Positions 9,896 to 22,464 of a stretch of DNA of 64,000 bases are shown here, piece by piece (position 1 is the stretch's first letter; every line of letters starts with the position of its first letter). The DNA comes from Strongylocentrotus purpuratus (Eukaryota > Echinodermata > Echinoidea > Camarodonta > Strongylocentrotidae), in NCBI RefSeq assembly GCF_000002235.5, contig NW_022145606.1:46673274-46737273 (forward strand), in the 5' to 3' direction. The translations under genes were made by a program, and so were the position numbers. A model generated the notes under the pieces. That model saw nothing but the letters and a program-made list of their open reading frames with translations. It did not search any database and was not told the DNA's origin.

Positions 9896-12849
9896 ACGTA
9901 TAACGCAAGCTTCTCTCCAAATTGCTATTTACAGAAAATTGCATGAACTTTCATTTTCTTTGTTATTTATGAAGTTCATTTCAGTCTTTTCAAATTATTC
10001 AATTCGATATGGGGGGTGGAGGTTGCCCAATTCCCCTGTAGTTTTGCTACCGAGTAAAGAACAGAAATTACATTTCTTAGAAATTGAACAATACATTGCG
10101 CGCAGATGAGTACGCGTTACAGCTTCTCTCACCATCAATGGCACAACAAAGAAATTAGAATGTAAGATTTCCTTTATGCATCCTCTGTAACTTTTTTAAT
10201 TAGCTGATCTTGTATTTGTCTTTGTATGTATAATGGGCCCTCCTCCATGCCATGATCCATAATTAAGGTTTTCTTCACGTTTTCTATTATTTATGTTGTC
10301 ATGCTGAAGTGTAATATGTTTTCGTGTACGTTAAATTATTTTGAAATAGAAATTGCCTTCAAGTTATATGTACGGTGCCATGTCAAAAGAAAATAAATAT
10401 CCCCTCTTTGGTAATTCATCTCGTTTGATTTTGTAACGCCAGCACAGCGTTTTTCAACCGGGGTGCCGCAAGAGAAGGATTTGGAAAACATTGATTAAAA
10501 CAAAAAAAATCAAATACCAGAACCGGTTAAAATATGTAATTACATGAAATAATAAAAGTGTTGTATACATTACTTCAAGTTTATTCCTTTTATTATCTTT
10601 GAGAAAACATAAATGAATTGAACATGTAACATAGTTTGAATGGAACATAATAACTGGCATAATTTCATCATAATAATAATTATGCTTTTATAGCGCAATA
10701 ATACAGGGTTTCTCATGCTCTCACAAAGATAATAAAGAAAGTTAATTAATCTTCTATGAACGAATCATAGACCTCGTAAGGAAGGGGGACATATAACTTT
10801 AATGCATATCAGAATAACAAGATATAATACATGTAGTAGAAATTAAAGTATAATACACTGATTTCCTTTCCAATTCAAAATATAACAAGGAATTCTTAAA
10901 AACTTAAATGGATCTCGTACATGTATAAATGATATGCATATGCGACAAATAATAGCTTAATTAGTTTATTTATATATACTAAAATTATAAGATAATAAGA
11001 TAATTATATAACAGCATAAAGTACATAGAGTCAATCAAAATAACATTAAATGCTTGATCCTTAAATAGGTAAATTGAATTTAAATTGAACATGCAATTCA
11101 CAACATAGGTGCGTTCTGTTCACGTCGTTGGGCTATAGACTGATATACAATCCTTCTCCCCTCCCCCTTTACACAGCGGTTGGTCCTTGCTAGTTGCTAC
11201 TGGTATAGTGTAGCGATGTAAAACATGATCTATAGTTCCAAACTTAATCATCGGTTTCATTGTCATATTGACTCTGTTTACCTTGCAACGGACACAGTAC
11301 AGGTATTTATATCTGTTTTTGTATCGATATACATATCATTAAGTCGCATGTATTAGGATTAGAATGTAAACCATGAACCATGAACAAATGAAATGGCACT
11401 CTTAAATCTTTTACCTTTAGTCAAAAGATCCCTCATCTTTTTCTCTCTCTTCTCTCTGTCGAGTTCCCAAGCTTGTTCCTTTAAATTTCACGTTTTCTGT
11501 GTTTCTAATTGAAAAGATTCGTTTATGTTCATTATAAATTTAAGGTGCAATATGTTACACATTTCTTTTTCCTTTCTAATCTTAATTGTTGATCCTTGCC
11601 AATTTGTGTGAATGTATTGTTTTTTTTAATTACACTTTGAACAATAAAAATGTGGACTAATTTACAAAGAATTTTCTTTCAACAAACCTAGCCGAATGAA
11701 TGACTGAATGAATAAATGAATTATAAATGCATGATAAGCAAAGAGAGATAGAGGAAGGAAACTAGGAATTGTACAGAGTAAGGCCCTTAAAAAAGGGTTT
11801 ACCCACAGATACAGTTAAACAATTATGGATAATTATATAAAAATAAGTGATGTCCTAAATTATCAAAATGTCCTCGGAACAAAACAAACAAAGAAACGGA
11901 AATAGAATAATGCCTTCACCATGATAACCAATGTATAAATTAAGTCAACAAACTTGGACAAATTGCCTATCTATATTACCTTGCATATTACAACAACAAA
12001 AACGATACAAACAAAACATAATTAATCGGTCAACAAAAAGAAAGCAATATAATACATCGGAGTCTAGACTGACTATCACATTTTGCACAGGCTTGCAAGG
12101 CAGGGGCACTGATACGACTGCATTCGCGAGTTTTAAACTTCCGACATTCGATGAACCATCATCTCATAATAATTATTTGGGCAACAGGTTCCCCGTTACA
12201 TAATCTACTGCCGACGGCATAATGGAATCAGTCAACATTATGAAAGCATTATAATAGAGTGTAGTCTAGACCGACTATTTGATTTAAATCACATTAGGGG
12301 TTAGGCTCGACTAGCACATGTGCTATTATCTGGCCCCTTTCACCAACCAATAGTTTCTCTTCCTGTATATGTAATTATTGTATGGACTATGAAATGTATG
12401 AAAATGTATTGCTGTTGGTAAATAAATCAAATTAAATCAAATCAAATGATAGCATTATAATAGAGCGGAGTCTAGACCGACTATTTGAGTTAAATCACAA
12501 TTCCGCACAGGCTTGCAAGGCAGGGGCACTGAGAGGACTGCATTCACGAGTTTTAAACTTCCGACATTCGATGAACCATCATCTCATAATAATTATTTGG
12601 GGTAACAGGTACTCCATATATCCAAATATTGGGCTGCGAGGTACCCAAATATCCTCCTAATAAGACAACAGGGTGATTAATATGTATTTTTATCTGGTGT
12701 ATGTTGGTGACTATTATGAGCTGTGACAACGGAGACCAGGCAAGAGTAGATAATATTTATATGGTGCATGTATTCCATTTTGACCAAATAATAATCTAGA
12801 ATGGCAGCGTTTTGTAAGTTTGTAAAACGTTCATCTGCAAAACTGAAAT
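9896..12849. repeat. Unique DNA plus block F, copy 2: 3' flank of TRIM-2
   Basis: 9896-10560 shows nothing recognisable. From about 10570 to 11340 and on to 12849 it matches the 3' flanks of TRIM-5 and TRIM-6. Within it, about 12056-12200 and 12466-12612 are a direct duplication (shared CAGGCTTGCAAGGCAGGGGC). No supported gene. Confidence 0.65.
12297..12445 (+). mobile_element. 3'-terminal LINE/SINE fragment with (AAATC)n-type tail
   Basis: This interrupts a 56-bp unit: CATTA precedes it and ATGATAGC resumes after it. It ends GGTAAATAAATCAAATT followed by a short ATCAA-rich tail, as in 5'-truncated non-LTR insertions. The family cannot be assigned from the sequence alone. Confidence 0.6.
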
Positions 12850-14625
12850 TTACTCCCATGTCTCATGGAAGATATATAACATATCACGAGTGCAGAGAGC
12901 AATCTCTCCCGTCTTGAACACTTGCAAAGAGTAATTATATGATTTCGTTATCTTGAAATCAGTGAGAATGTTTTTGATGTATTTGAGCTCTTTTGTGTAC
13001 TTGCTCACCAGACCCTGATCGTTCTGATCGTACTGATCGCGCTTAACCCATGCAATGATAACTGAATCATCCTGACACACAGCAGGGTAAGGGATGTAAC
13101 CATCTTTGCTGATGCTATGAATGATAGCACCAGACACATCGTTGATTACTTGTACCTGGGACGGATAGTTGAATATAGATGGACTCATATTAACGACAAT
13201 CGCTTGACTGGATGTCATCGCTAACAAATGCCATGGGAAAAATCCGTTACACGTTATCTCTCTAATTGCCTTCCCCCCTTCTGGCTTAAATACCTGTATT
13301 TTCTTGCATGAGGTATAACCTACGAAGATCAGACCATCCTTGCCTACAGTGAGACCGCCATATTCAATTTTCGTAACATCCTTTGTCTCAAACGTTATAT
13401 CAAGCTTTTCACAAAGCTCTGTGTACAAGGAAATTCTGTTATTAGTATCGCGTATGACATATCCACCATCAGGCATGACGTGTAAGGACCTAACGTTAAC
13501 ATATTCCAGAACGGTATCTTGTATGATGCCGTCAGAAGAATATATGATTATTCCTCCCTGGGGACAACCAATAGCCATCTCATTGTTTGGTGATATCCCC
13601 TTCCCGCGCGTGCTTTTTCCAGCAGGCAGTGGCGCTTCCGTGCGCAGAACCCATTTAGACTTCGTATGTGCAGGGACCTCCCTGGTATGTGTTAGCTGGC
13701 CCAACCGGAGTTCATCCGATCCCTGACTCCTGAAACCAATTCTTTCACCTTCCTCAGCGGTTCTTCTGGGCAGCTCCTCATCTGGCCTAATCTGGTTTAG
13801 AAGCACTTCCAGCTGTTGACACATCGCCTTATGTGCGGTTAGAGCCTCTGTCTGGAGAGGAAAATTAAGACCATCCTTAACCAAGTCCAGAACCTTCTTA
13901 ATCTGGTCTGTCTGCTTACGAACCGACTTCTCCACGTCTCCCAATGAAGTCTTAAGTTTCCCTAGCTTCTGCCCAACTTCATTTTTCAACACCGTCTTTC
14001 TTTCCTTCAATTTCTCAACTAATTCCTCAAAAGTCGCATCTATTTCGCCATTGAGTCGTTCCTGTATGTTATGCACTCTTTTACGCTGGTCTCCAACGAA
14101 AGTAAAATACTTGTCAACGTTGCGTATCTTTGCATCCACTTTAGATGCAAGTTTCTCGACGTGATTCTTTTGCTCAGTTTCATGTTCACCTGCTTCGATG
14201 ATAGTATGAGCATCCTTTGCATGCTCTAACATGCCACACATGCTGCAGACATACTTTTGACAGTTGAGACAAAAAAAATCTTCATCGTAGTTCGGATGTT
14301 TTACACATTTGCTCCATTTTTCTTGCAATGATTCGTTTTCTTGATTACTGTTGGTACAGACCTTGCCCTGGGTCTCCACATCTTCAACAAGTGATCTGAC
14401 TGTTATGTTTGATTGCAGTCTACCCACGTCTCCACCAGGAACCAAAGTCTCCTCCCTGCACGTAGGACACATCAGCTTTCCACGAGACTCCAGGAGAGTC
14501 TCAAGACAACCCTTGCAGAAGGTATGGGAGCAGGTCAGGTTCTTGGGTTCCTTGAAGAAGCTCAGGCAGATAGGACACTCGAGATTCTTATGGAAAGCCT
14601 CATGTTTTAAGGAAGTAGCCATCAT
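12850..14625 (-). CDS. TRIM-2: RING/B-box/coiled-coil protein with propeller-like C-terminus
   Basis: This is a complete 591-residue paralogue of TRIM-1. RING ligands fall at C17, C20, C32, H34, C37, C40, C53 and C56. The B-box 2 set is C107, H110, C119, C122, C127, C130, H135 and H140. The coiled coil spans about 144-290. Before the propeller-like tail it has the linker THTREVPAHTK, shared with TRIM-3, psi-TRIM-4 and TRIM-5 but absent from TRIM-1 and TRIM-6. The C-terminus ends HETWE, apparently the ancestral end. Its N-terminus (SLKHEAFHKN) matches TRIM-3, whereas its upstream DNA matches TRIM-5, so the locus is a mosaic. It is presumably an E3 ubiquitin ligase; the substrate is unknown. 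The start is the ATGATG just after the conserved splice acceptor. Confidence 0.9.
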   Translation of the reverse strand: MMATSLKHEAFHKNLECPICLSFFKEPKNLTCSHTFCKGCLETLLESRGKLMCPTCREETLVPGGDVGRLQSNITVRSLVEDVETQGKVCTNSNQENESLQEKWSKCVKHPNYDEDFFCLNCQKYVCSMCGMLEHAKDAHTIIEAGEHETEQKNHVEKLASKVDAKIRNVDKYFTFVGDQRKRVHNIQERLNGEIDATFEELVEKLKERKTVLKNEVGQKLGKLKTSLGDVEKSVRKQTDQIKKVLDLVKDGLNFPLQTEALTAHKAMCQQLEVLLNQIRPDEELPRRTAEEGERIGFRSQGSDELRLGQLTHTREVPAHTKSKWVLRTEAPLPAGKSTRGKGISPNNEMAIGCPQGGIIIYSSDGIIQDTVLEYVNVRSLHVMPDGGYVIRDTNNRISLYTELCEKLDITFETKDVTKIEYGGLTVGKDGLIFVGYTSCKKIQVFKPEGGKAIREITCNGFFPWHLLAMTSSQAIVVNMSPSIFNYPSQVQVINDVSGAIIHSISKDGYIPYPAVCQDDSVIIAWVKRDQYDQNDQGLVSKYTKELKYIKNILTDFKITKSYNYSLQVFKTGEIALCTRDMLYIFHETWE

Positions 14626-14645
14626 TGACAACTCAAGCACACGAC

Positions 14646-14830
14646 CTGAGGAAGAAAAAACAAAATTGTGAATTAATCGGCCAACTCAATCAAAAGTGTA
14701 AAATATGTTGTAAATACTTAGCTGGCTATTATTGCACTTAAAAATGTTAAACATAATGCATTCCATGATTAATAGGGCCTACCCGGTACAACATTATGAA
14801 ATTACTTTACGCTTCTTCTTTAGCACCTAC
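14646..14830 (-). other. Predicted 5'-leader intron of TRIM-2
   Basis: A GTAGGT donor at 14830 and a TTCCTCAG acceptor ending at 14646 define a 185-nt intron, in the same place as in TRIM-1, -3 and -5. The donor is slightly weaker than the GTAAGT of the other copies. Confidence 0.6.
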
Positions 14831-15340
14831 GTTACGAAGTAGCGATCTAACGGCGACTATATTAATATGCTTTCAGTATTGAAGAGGCGTATGGTAATGT
14901 TTCAATCAGCAATGCAGTTGCATGAGTGTTTGTGTTTATCGAGTGGGAATGTCAGATAGTAGGCCTACATGTAGTAAACGTTGAGACATATCTAGCCAGG
15001 TATTTTGTCATGTGCTTTCGACTTTGTATATGCAGTACGTTTCGAAAGGCAGAAATTATTGTATTTGTTGGGTTTAACATAATGCAGTGTTACTTTATAT
15101 GATAACATCATGTTTGTGATTGAGAAACCTGAGAGAAATATAGTTTAAGTCGACCCTTAAATTCAAATGGGTTTTTTCCTGCCAAATTCACGATGCATTT
15201 TGTTAAACGTGTAGACTTGTACGAAAATGTACCTGCTGGAAACTGTCTACATGATGTGCCAGCACACCTTTTATAAATCCTGCACCAAATATCTTGCAAA
15301 GAATATTATCATGTATCATAACTAGTACATTTCCCACAAT
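14831..15340. other. D2-type upstream region of TRIM-2
   Basis: Matches 48151-48615 upstream of TRIM-5 (shared GAGTGGGAATGTCAGATAGT and GTACCTGCTGGAAACTGTCT) and differs above the leader exon from the D1 type of TRIM-1 and TRIM-3. The promoter is expected here; no clear core element seen. Confidence 0.55.
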
Positions 15341-16369
15341 TTTAATCATTTAAAACTACTACACTATACCGAATCTAGACAATTCAAAATCTCCTGTACA
15401 GTTGCATATGTAAACATGTTATTAGAGGGGGTGAGGTTAAGAGTATAACAGGCTCTGGTTTCCTACTCACTATTTGATTATGTTCCGATTGTTTACATTC
15501 GAGATTCGTTTTATTATAATTGTTATACATCTTCTTATTTATTATTATCAAAATCTAAGGAAATGAATAATGTTAAAAGATGAAGAACTTAAACTTAACG
15601 ATAATTTCCCCACAATGTTTAAAAAAAGGTCCATGAAATTCGAACGATGCAGAAAAAAGTATTGAAGCATAATATAGGCCTAGCCTTATTTTGTCTCAGC
15701 TTTGTAATTTTTTGTCCCCCGCCATGTTGGTTGTGAGCGTGGGTAAATGGGAACGCATTGTTGTGGTGCGTGTGTGTGTGTTCTTTTGCAAGACTTTTGT
15801 AAGGGATGGTGTTTTGTTTGGGGTTGGGCAGCAAGAGAAAGAAAGGGTTTTAGTTTGCTTCATATTATAACAGATTCCATTCAGCAAAAAATTATATCGT
15901 AATTTGAGAATTGTACATGTATAAAGTGAATACAATTATTATGTTATGATGAAAAAGAATTATATTTTGAAGAATTATTTAAGACAACGAGAGAGAGAGA
16001 GAGAGAGAAAGAGAAAGAGAAATTCAAAGTGTGACTTTGTCTGGAAACCACACAAATCTATGTCCGATCCCCATTAGTCATACCATGATACTGACTAGCA
16101 CACTCTTTATATCATGTCAGGGTGAATTAGATATTTCATAGGTTTAGGTGAATTAGATATTTCATACGCCTGGGCTTTAACAAGGGTAACAGATGAAAGA
16201 AAAACACATTTGAAAGGAACACTCTGAAAGGAAGTGTACCTTGATTGAAATCATTTGTAACGATGTTCACGCTGGTAGGTTTTTACACTAAAGAATTATT
16301 GTTATGATCACTGATTGAATTAAACCTGTGGAGCGTGGGTGCCTAAAAGCTCAAAAACATGTTTGTCGA

Positions 16370-16570
16370 CAGTGGCGGATCCAGTGATGGGTAAAAACAC
16401 GTTAATTTTACCTTTATTTGAAGACGGGCCCCTTCCCCTGGTGCTCAAGGGGGGGGGGGTGCGATCTTCGATTGTTGGGGGCAAAATTATTCTCCGGCTA
16501 GCTGTTTCGCCACTAAATATTTTCTCACGAATTGGCCCCCCTCCCCTGCCGCCGGCTGGATCCGCCCTTG
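16370..16570. mobile_element. hAT-like MITE with 8-bp target-site duplication
   Basis: Termini CAGTGGCGGATCCAG and, inverted, CAAGGGCGGATCCAG. Flanked on both sides by TTTGTCGA (16362-16369 and 16571-16578). The paralogous site near 50040 has a single uninterrupted GTTTGTCGAAT. No coding capacity in 201 bp. Confidence 0.93.
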
Positions 16571-16997
16571 TTTGTCGAATCGATTCTTTCGAGTAAAATA
16601 ATACAATGGAACACTATTTATACAAAGTTGGGAACTACTGCGTTCTGCTTTGATACAAATAATTCTCTCTAATAACATAAGTACGACATTAAAGCTATGT
16701 AACATATTTATTCCCTAAAATATGTGCCGACTTCGAACTGTTGAGACGATGATGTTACGGATTTAGTATGTTGGTGTAGAAAACAAGAAAATTTGTTTGT
16801 CTTAAAACATCAAATTACAATTAAATCGCTAGATGTTGCTCTATATTACAAATAGATTTGGATGAATCATAAACATACGTTTTTGGTAGTTTGTTAGTGT
16901 CATTTGCGCCTTTGATTAGGTAACTAGATATTGGCGCTTTATAAATATCTGGATTGTATTGGCTTGGGGTGCCAGGTAAAGATGTCAGAGATAATAA

Positions 16998-17444
16998 TGT
17001 GCTGCATGGGGCAGAGACGTGGACACTCACTAAAAAGGACATGCAGCGATTGGAGGCGGTCGAAATGTGGTGCTGGCGCAAATTACTAGGTGTGTCTTGG
17101 AGGGACAGAGTTTCGAATGAAGAAGTGTTGCGTTGAGCTGAAGAAAAGCGGGTGCTGATTCAAACGATTAGAGAGAGACAGAAGAAAAGGCTTGGACACA
17201 AAATGCGGCATGATGAGGGATTGATGCTCAGAGTCATACAAGGTCGTATTCATGGAAAGAGGAAGAGGGGAAGACCTAGTAAATACTTTCTAGACGATGT
17301 AATCAAAGAATGTGGAGCAACAGGGTATGAAACGCTGATACGGATGACTCAAGACCGAGGAACTTGATGTGACACTTCATATAAAATGTTGATTGGGTCA
17401 CTGAACCTATCATGAACTGACGTATCACTATTGATGATGAAAAA
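16998..17444 (+). mobile_element. LINE remnant: C-terminal end of a reverse transcriptase
   Basis: Codes for the tail region of a non-LTR retrotransposon polymerase: GAETWTLTKKDMQRLEAVEM, then WCWRKLL, SWRDRVSNEEVL, then RLGHKMRH. The frame is interrupted by one TGA (17134-17136) and otherwise continues to 17367. About 75 nt of 3' UTR with a TTGATGATGA end follow. It is 5'-truncated and dead. Paralogous to 50468-50914. The clade is not certain (BovB/RTE- or jockey-like tails share these motifs). Confidence 0.85.
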
Positions 17445-18620
17445 TGTCAGAGGTAAACTTGTCAGAGGTAAAAATGTCAAGAAATTTCCTCTCCCGAATA
17501 TACTGCAACAGTGGCGGATCCGTGTTTGGTTGGGGGGGGGGCACAGGGGCACCTGTCACATAATTCCAGATTTTCGTCCTCTTTAACATGTTGTATAAAA
17601 AGGTCTAGTGTCAATTAGGACTAAGAAATTAAGAAGAATAGACAATTCAACTGCAGATACTGTAAAAACTACAATCAATGTATAGAGGTAAAAAAAAATG
17701 AGATCACGAATCATCACCATGATCATCAACAACAACAACAAGTCTTCAATGGAAAGACCCTTTTTTTTTTTTTTTTACATAGGTTCATTAAATGCAAAGT
17801 CCCCTATCCTATTTGCTATTTGGGGGAACCGAGTCAAACTAGATGATGTTCCATACGTATATCCAATATTGCTTGGATCAACACAATTTAGATGTATACG
17901 AGTCAACAATTATATATTATACTCACTGTTTGCGTAGATCCTGCTAAATGCGAAATGAATCGTGGAATGAGGCGTCGAGTCCACTACTCAGAACAAATGT
18001 AACCAGTCCAATTTGCAACAAGTGACATGAGAGGTCTATTCTAGAACTTGTTATAAAGGCGTTTACAATGTCTCTTTCACAAGATAAGAACAGAGCTTGT
18101 CTCTTGGTTATGAATCCGGTTTGACAGATGCCGAAACATGCAGTGTGTCCAAGAAAATGCTCTAGAATTCAATCTAATGCAGATTCCCTTTGCACAAATG
18201 TACTTTGTTCCATCAAATGTTCATGTAGTGACGGATAACCCGCGTGAAATGAAAGACAGTAGCTGCGTACGTGGGGGTTTATCCCGGGGTGTATTTCACC
18301 GTCTGGTGACGTGACACTATAAGCAGGTCCCTGATGCAAGTCATTTGGATCATGGGATCCTAAAACGAAATCAGTGGAAATACATTTAACTAGAGCTAAC
18401 AAACCAAACAAAAGAATACATATCTCTCGCTCAGTGAGTCGGACGTGATAGGCATTATGACGTAAATAGTATCACTTGATAAGGTGGCCTAGGCATTCGA
18501 CTCAACAAGTGGAGACCTGAGTCTGTTCCTAGACAGAGATAAATTAGTGTAAATGACGATAGTGGGGGGGGGGGGGGGGACTTCAATATATATCAACTGT
18601 CATTGCATCTGAGTACATTT

Positions 18621-19656
18621 TACTTACTACACTTTAGCGAATCTAGACAATTCAAAATCTTCTTTCGAAAATGTAAACATGTTATTATGGGGGGGGGGGG
18701 GGGGGGTAAGAAAATGCTAGGATTTGGTTGATTCCCAGCCGTTATTTGATTATGCTTTGGACTTTTACATTCGAGTTTCGTTTTATTATAATTGTTAAAC
18801 ATGTGCTTATGTATTAAAATCTAAATCTAAGGAAATTTATGCTAACATAAGAAACTTAAACTGAATGATAATTGCCCCATAATGTTTGAGAAAATATTCA
18901 TAACATCTGGGGAGGCTAGGAACAGTGGAAGTGGGGTTGGGCGGTGTGTATGTGTCGTGTGTCGCATGGTGAGGAGGGGGGGGGGGTAGTAGTGTGTGGA
19001 TAGGGGTGTTGAGAGTATGTCTAACGGAGGAGGAAATGGGGGGAATAAACAAACAAATTGTCTCCAGTTTACTTTAATATTCTTGATCATATATATGAAA
19101 ATGTTTTCTAAACAGTTTACTTTATTATTGCGATTTATGTTTCATCCAAAATATCAATGTCCAAAGTTTCAATTTCTCACTTCAGATGTATGTCTGTTTG
19201 AGTTTTTCTCGTATATTATATTAACGAGAAATGTTTGTATCAAAGAGGAACGAATTAGTACCCAAATTTGGACATGCTTACACTTCAAATAGTTTTCTAT
19301 TTTAATTTTAGTCGAAAGAATCTATTCGACAAACATGTTTTTGAGCTTCTAAGCACCCACGCTCGTCAGGTTACAATCAGTCATCACGATTTTTTTTTTA
19401 ATGTAAAAACCTACCAGCGTGAACATTATAACAAATGATTCAATCTAGGTACGTTTCCTTTCAGAGTGCTCCTTTCAAATGTGTTTTCTTTCTTCTGGTA
19501 CCCTTGTTAGAAGCCCAGGCGTATGATTATCTTATTCACCAACGATATTGTGACATGATATAAAGAGTGTGCCAGTCCGTACAGCATGGTATGACTAATA
19601 TGAATCGTTAATAGGTTTTTGAAGTTTCCAGGCAAAGTCACTCTTTTGTCTCTCTC

Positions 19657-19714
<58 letters not shown>

Positions 19715-19770
19715 GCTCTCTCTCTCTTTCTCTCTCTCTTTCTCCCTCTCTCTCTCTCTCTCTTTCTCTC
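18621..19770. repeat. Block B, copy 2 (partial)
   Basis: Starts with the ACTTTAGCGAATCTAGACAA landmark and runs to the (CT)n tract; nearly identical to 57835-58970 over most of its length, which implies a recent duplication or conversion between the two. No gene. Confidence 0.75.
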
Positions 19771-19772
19771 TT
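19648..19772. repeat. (CT)n microsatellite
   Basis: A dinucleotide tract of about 125 bp with scattered CG/TT interruptions. It lies at the junction of block B and block A; equivalents are at 1-18 and 58875-58970. The Glu/Arg-rich frame on the minus strand is an artefact. Confidence 0.95.
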
Positions 19773-22464
19773 TTCTTAAATAATCCAGAGTCCATGAGAA
19801 AACCCAAGTCGTTTACATGACATAAACTCAGAAGAAGAAGAAAAAACACTAAACATCAGTTCCATTACACAATGTGTTTAATCCAGAGCAAGGTTACTTG
19901 TAGAATCGTCAAATGTCGGGTGATGATATTCTCTTCATCTTAACACAGATGGTGATGAGCATCAAAATCCCCTTTCTCTACATGTCATCTTCATCTTTCC
20001 TCTCTCTGGTATCTCTTTGTTAGGAGACATACAGTACCATGTGCTTAGAAACATGGCATCAAAGGGCAATCTAACCTTCGTAATTAGGTCAGATTCAGAT
20101 TGGTGAAAGTTTGAAATAAAACGAACTAATGTTTGACATATCAGATCACTAAAACTATTCGAATCTCAAATTGGCTATTTCGTCAGTGGATTGTGACGTA
20201 TTCATGAAAAACTCTTCCGTTTGTCGTAGACACAAAATCATTGATTTCTGGGGTTTTTTTCTCTAAACTTGAGAGTCTCTTCTCTCTTGTGGCACAACTC
20301 AAAATATTATTATTGTTAATATTATCATTATCATCAGCATTATCGTCATAACTAATCAAAGTATTAGTACTATTATTATTACTATCATTATTATCATTAT
20401 TGTCATTATTTGTATCATGCATGATCATGATCATCATTATTTTTAGATAATAGTATTATTATTATAATATACGCCCTATCATATGCAACCATCAAGGTTC
20501 TGCATGGCTCAGAGAGCTTTGTTGGTGATCCGTGGCATATTGCCAAAGAGGGCGACAGATAAGGATGACTTTTAATTTGGACGATGCCTTCAAATCACAC
20601 TCAACTTCCAATTAAACTATTAAACATGATAAATATACTAGTAATGGGGAAATAACCGAGTCCCTGGGAAATGTTGGCTTGAAAGGAAATATTCCTTTGT
20701 CGACGACGAAGAAAAGCAAGCAGATTGAACTTAAAGGCCCTCAGATTTTGATGAAAACTCGAAAACGAGTCTGTCGTTTTATGCAAAGAATGTTGAAGAC
20801 AGTATGACATCATTCGATGTAGTACGGAAAGTCTTTACTCAAACTAATGTCGATGGAACATTATTATCATGGAAAAAGTCGTCTTCTGGTTTTTCGATTT
20901 CTTCTTGATTGTTGACCTTTACGCCTACCATTTTAACCGCTGACATATTATACGAATATCATTTCTAAAAACTTTCATATACCTCCTGCATGTATTATTT
21001 AAATCAATACTTTTGATGACTCGGTATTTCACTTCTTTAGGTTTGTTTTTCTTTACACAAATATCAGTGGACAAAGAACTATTTTCTGGAAATATCAGTG
21101 ATCAAATTCATACTTCAAGTTTATTCCTTTAATTATCTTTAAGAAAACATTATTGAAATAATTACGAAATATGTAACATAATTTTTATGGAACATGATAA
21201 CTGGCATAATTTCATCATAATAATAATTATGCTTTTTTAGCGCAATAATGCAGGGATGTCTCTATGCTGTTACAAAGATAATAAAGTAAGTTAATTAATC
21301 TACAATGAAAGAATCATAGACCTAGTAAGGAAGGGAAATTTTAACTTTAATGCATATTAGAATACCTAGATAAAAAAAAAATATATAAATTAAGGTATAT
21401 AAAACACTGATTTCCTTTCCAATTCAAAATATAATTGGGAATTCTTAAAAACTTTAAAGGATCTCGTACATACATGTTATGCACATGCGACAAATAAAAG
21501 CAGAAATTGTTTATTTATATACACCAACATTACAAGTCTAACAATATAAACGTACATAGAGCAAATCAATATGACATGAAATAATTAATCTTTCAATTAG
21601 TAAAAATAAATTTAAATAGAACATTAAATTCACAACGTTGGGCTATAGACTAACATAACATTCTTCTCCCCTCCCCTTTATACGTCGGGAGTTCCTTGCT
21701 ACCGGTATAGTGTAACGATCTAAAATATGATCTATAGTTTCAAACTAAATCATCGGTATCTATTTCACTGTCATATTTACTCTGTTTACCTTGCAACGCC
21801 GGGCACATAGTACAGGCATTTCTAAATATTTTTGTAACAATATAAATATATATACACTATATATGCCCAATAAAAATAAAGCTAATCATTAAGCTGCGTG
21901 TATTAGGAAATTGAATGTAAACCAAGAACAAATAAAATGGCACTCTTGAATCTTTTACCTTTTCTCAAAAATAAATAAATAAAAATGATGTCGGATAGAA
22001 GAGGCGAGAAGAGAGACAAGAAACGACCTTGGACAAATTGCATATCTATAATTCTCTTTGCATATTTCAAAAACAACCGTTTTCAGATACAGTGTAATAT
22101 GTTGAGAACAATACGTTGCCGCTTCCATGAACACTAAGATAATCTTTCCAGTATTACACATATCATTAATGGAGGCAGCTGCTCATCCCCCGTAATAGCA
22201 GGAATATGCCTGGCTGTGTATTATATTTGCAATGTATGCTTTCAGTCGATTAGAAGGTGTGCTACCTCCTCCCCTCGTCTTTGATTTTGATTATCTACCT
22301 TCATCTGTCTATAAAATAACCGCCATTTGCAATAATGAGCGCAACAACTTCATACTAAATAAGCATAAACGTTACATAGTCCACTGTAGACGGCATAATC
22401 AAATTGGTCAACATAATGATAGCATTATAATAGAGCAGAGTCTAGACCGACTATTTGATTTAAA
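19773..22464. repeat. Blocks A and F, copy 3: 3' flank of TRIM-3
   Basis: Closely follows 58970-61240 and 1-2135. The T/C-rich middle of block F seen at 11380-11680 and 44800-45060 is mostly missing (near 21965-22015), and the last part before the gene has been deleted. No supported gene. Confidence 0.7.

Larger units (their letters stand above)
15341..18620. repeat. Block B, copy 1
   Basis: Non-coding unit repeated in tandem at about 18620-19770, 49000-52215, 52215-57465 and 57465-58960. Landmarks are the (GA)n tract near 15990-16020, a LINE remnant and the ATGAAAGACAGTAGCTGCGT region near 18248. It carries a hAT-like MITE absent from its paralogues. Confidence 0.7.

Noticed and set aside
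19595-19849. Glu/Arg repeat protein on the minus strand
   Set aside because: Translation of the (CT)n tract.
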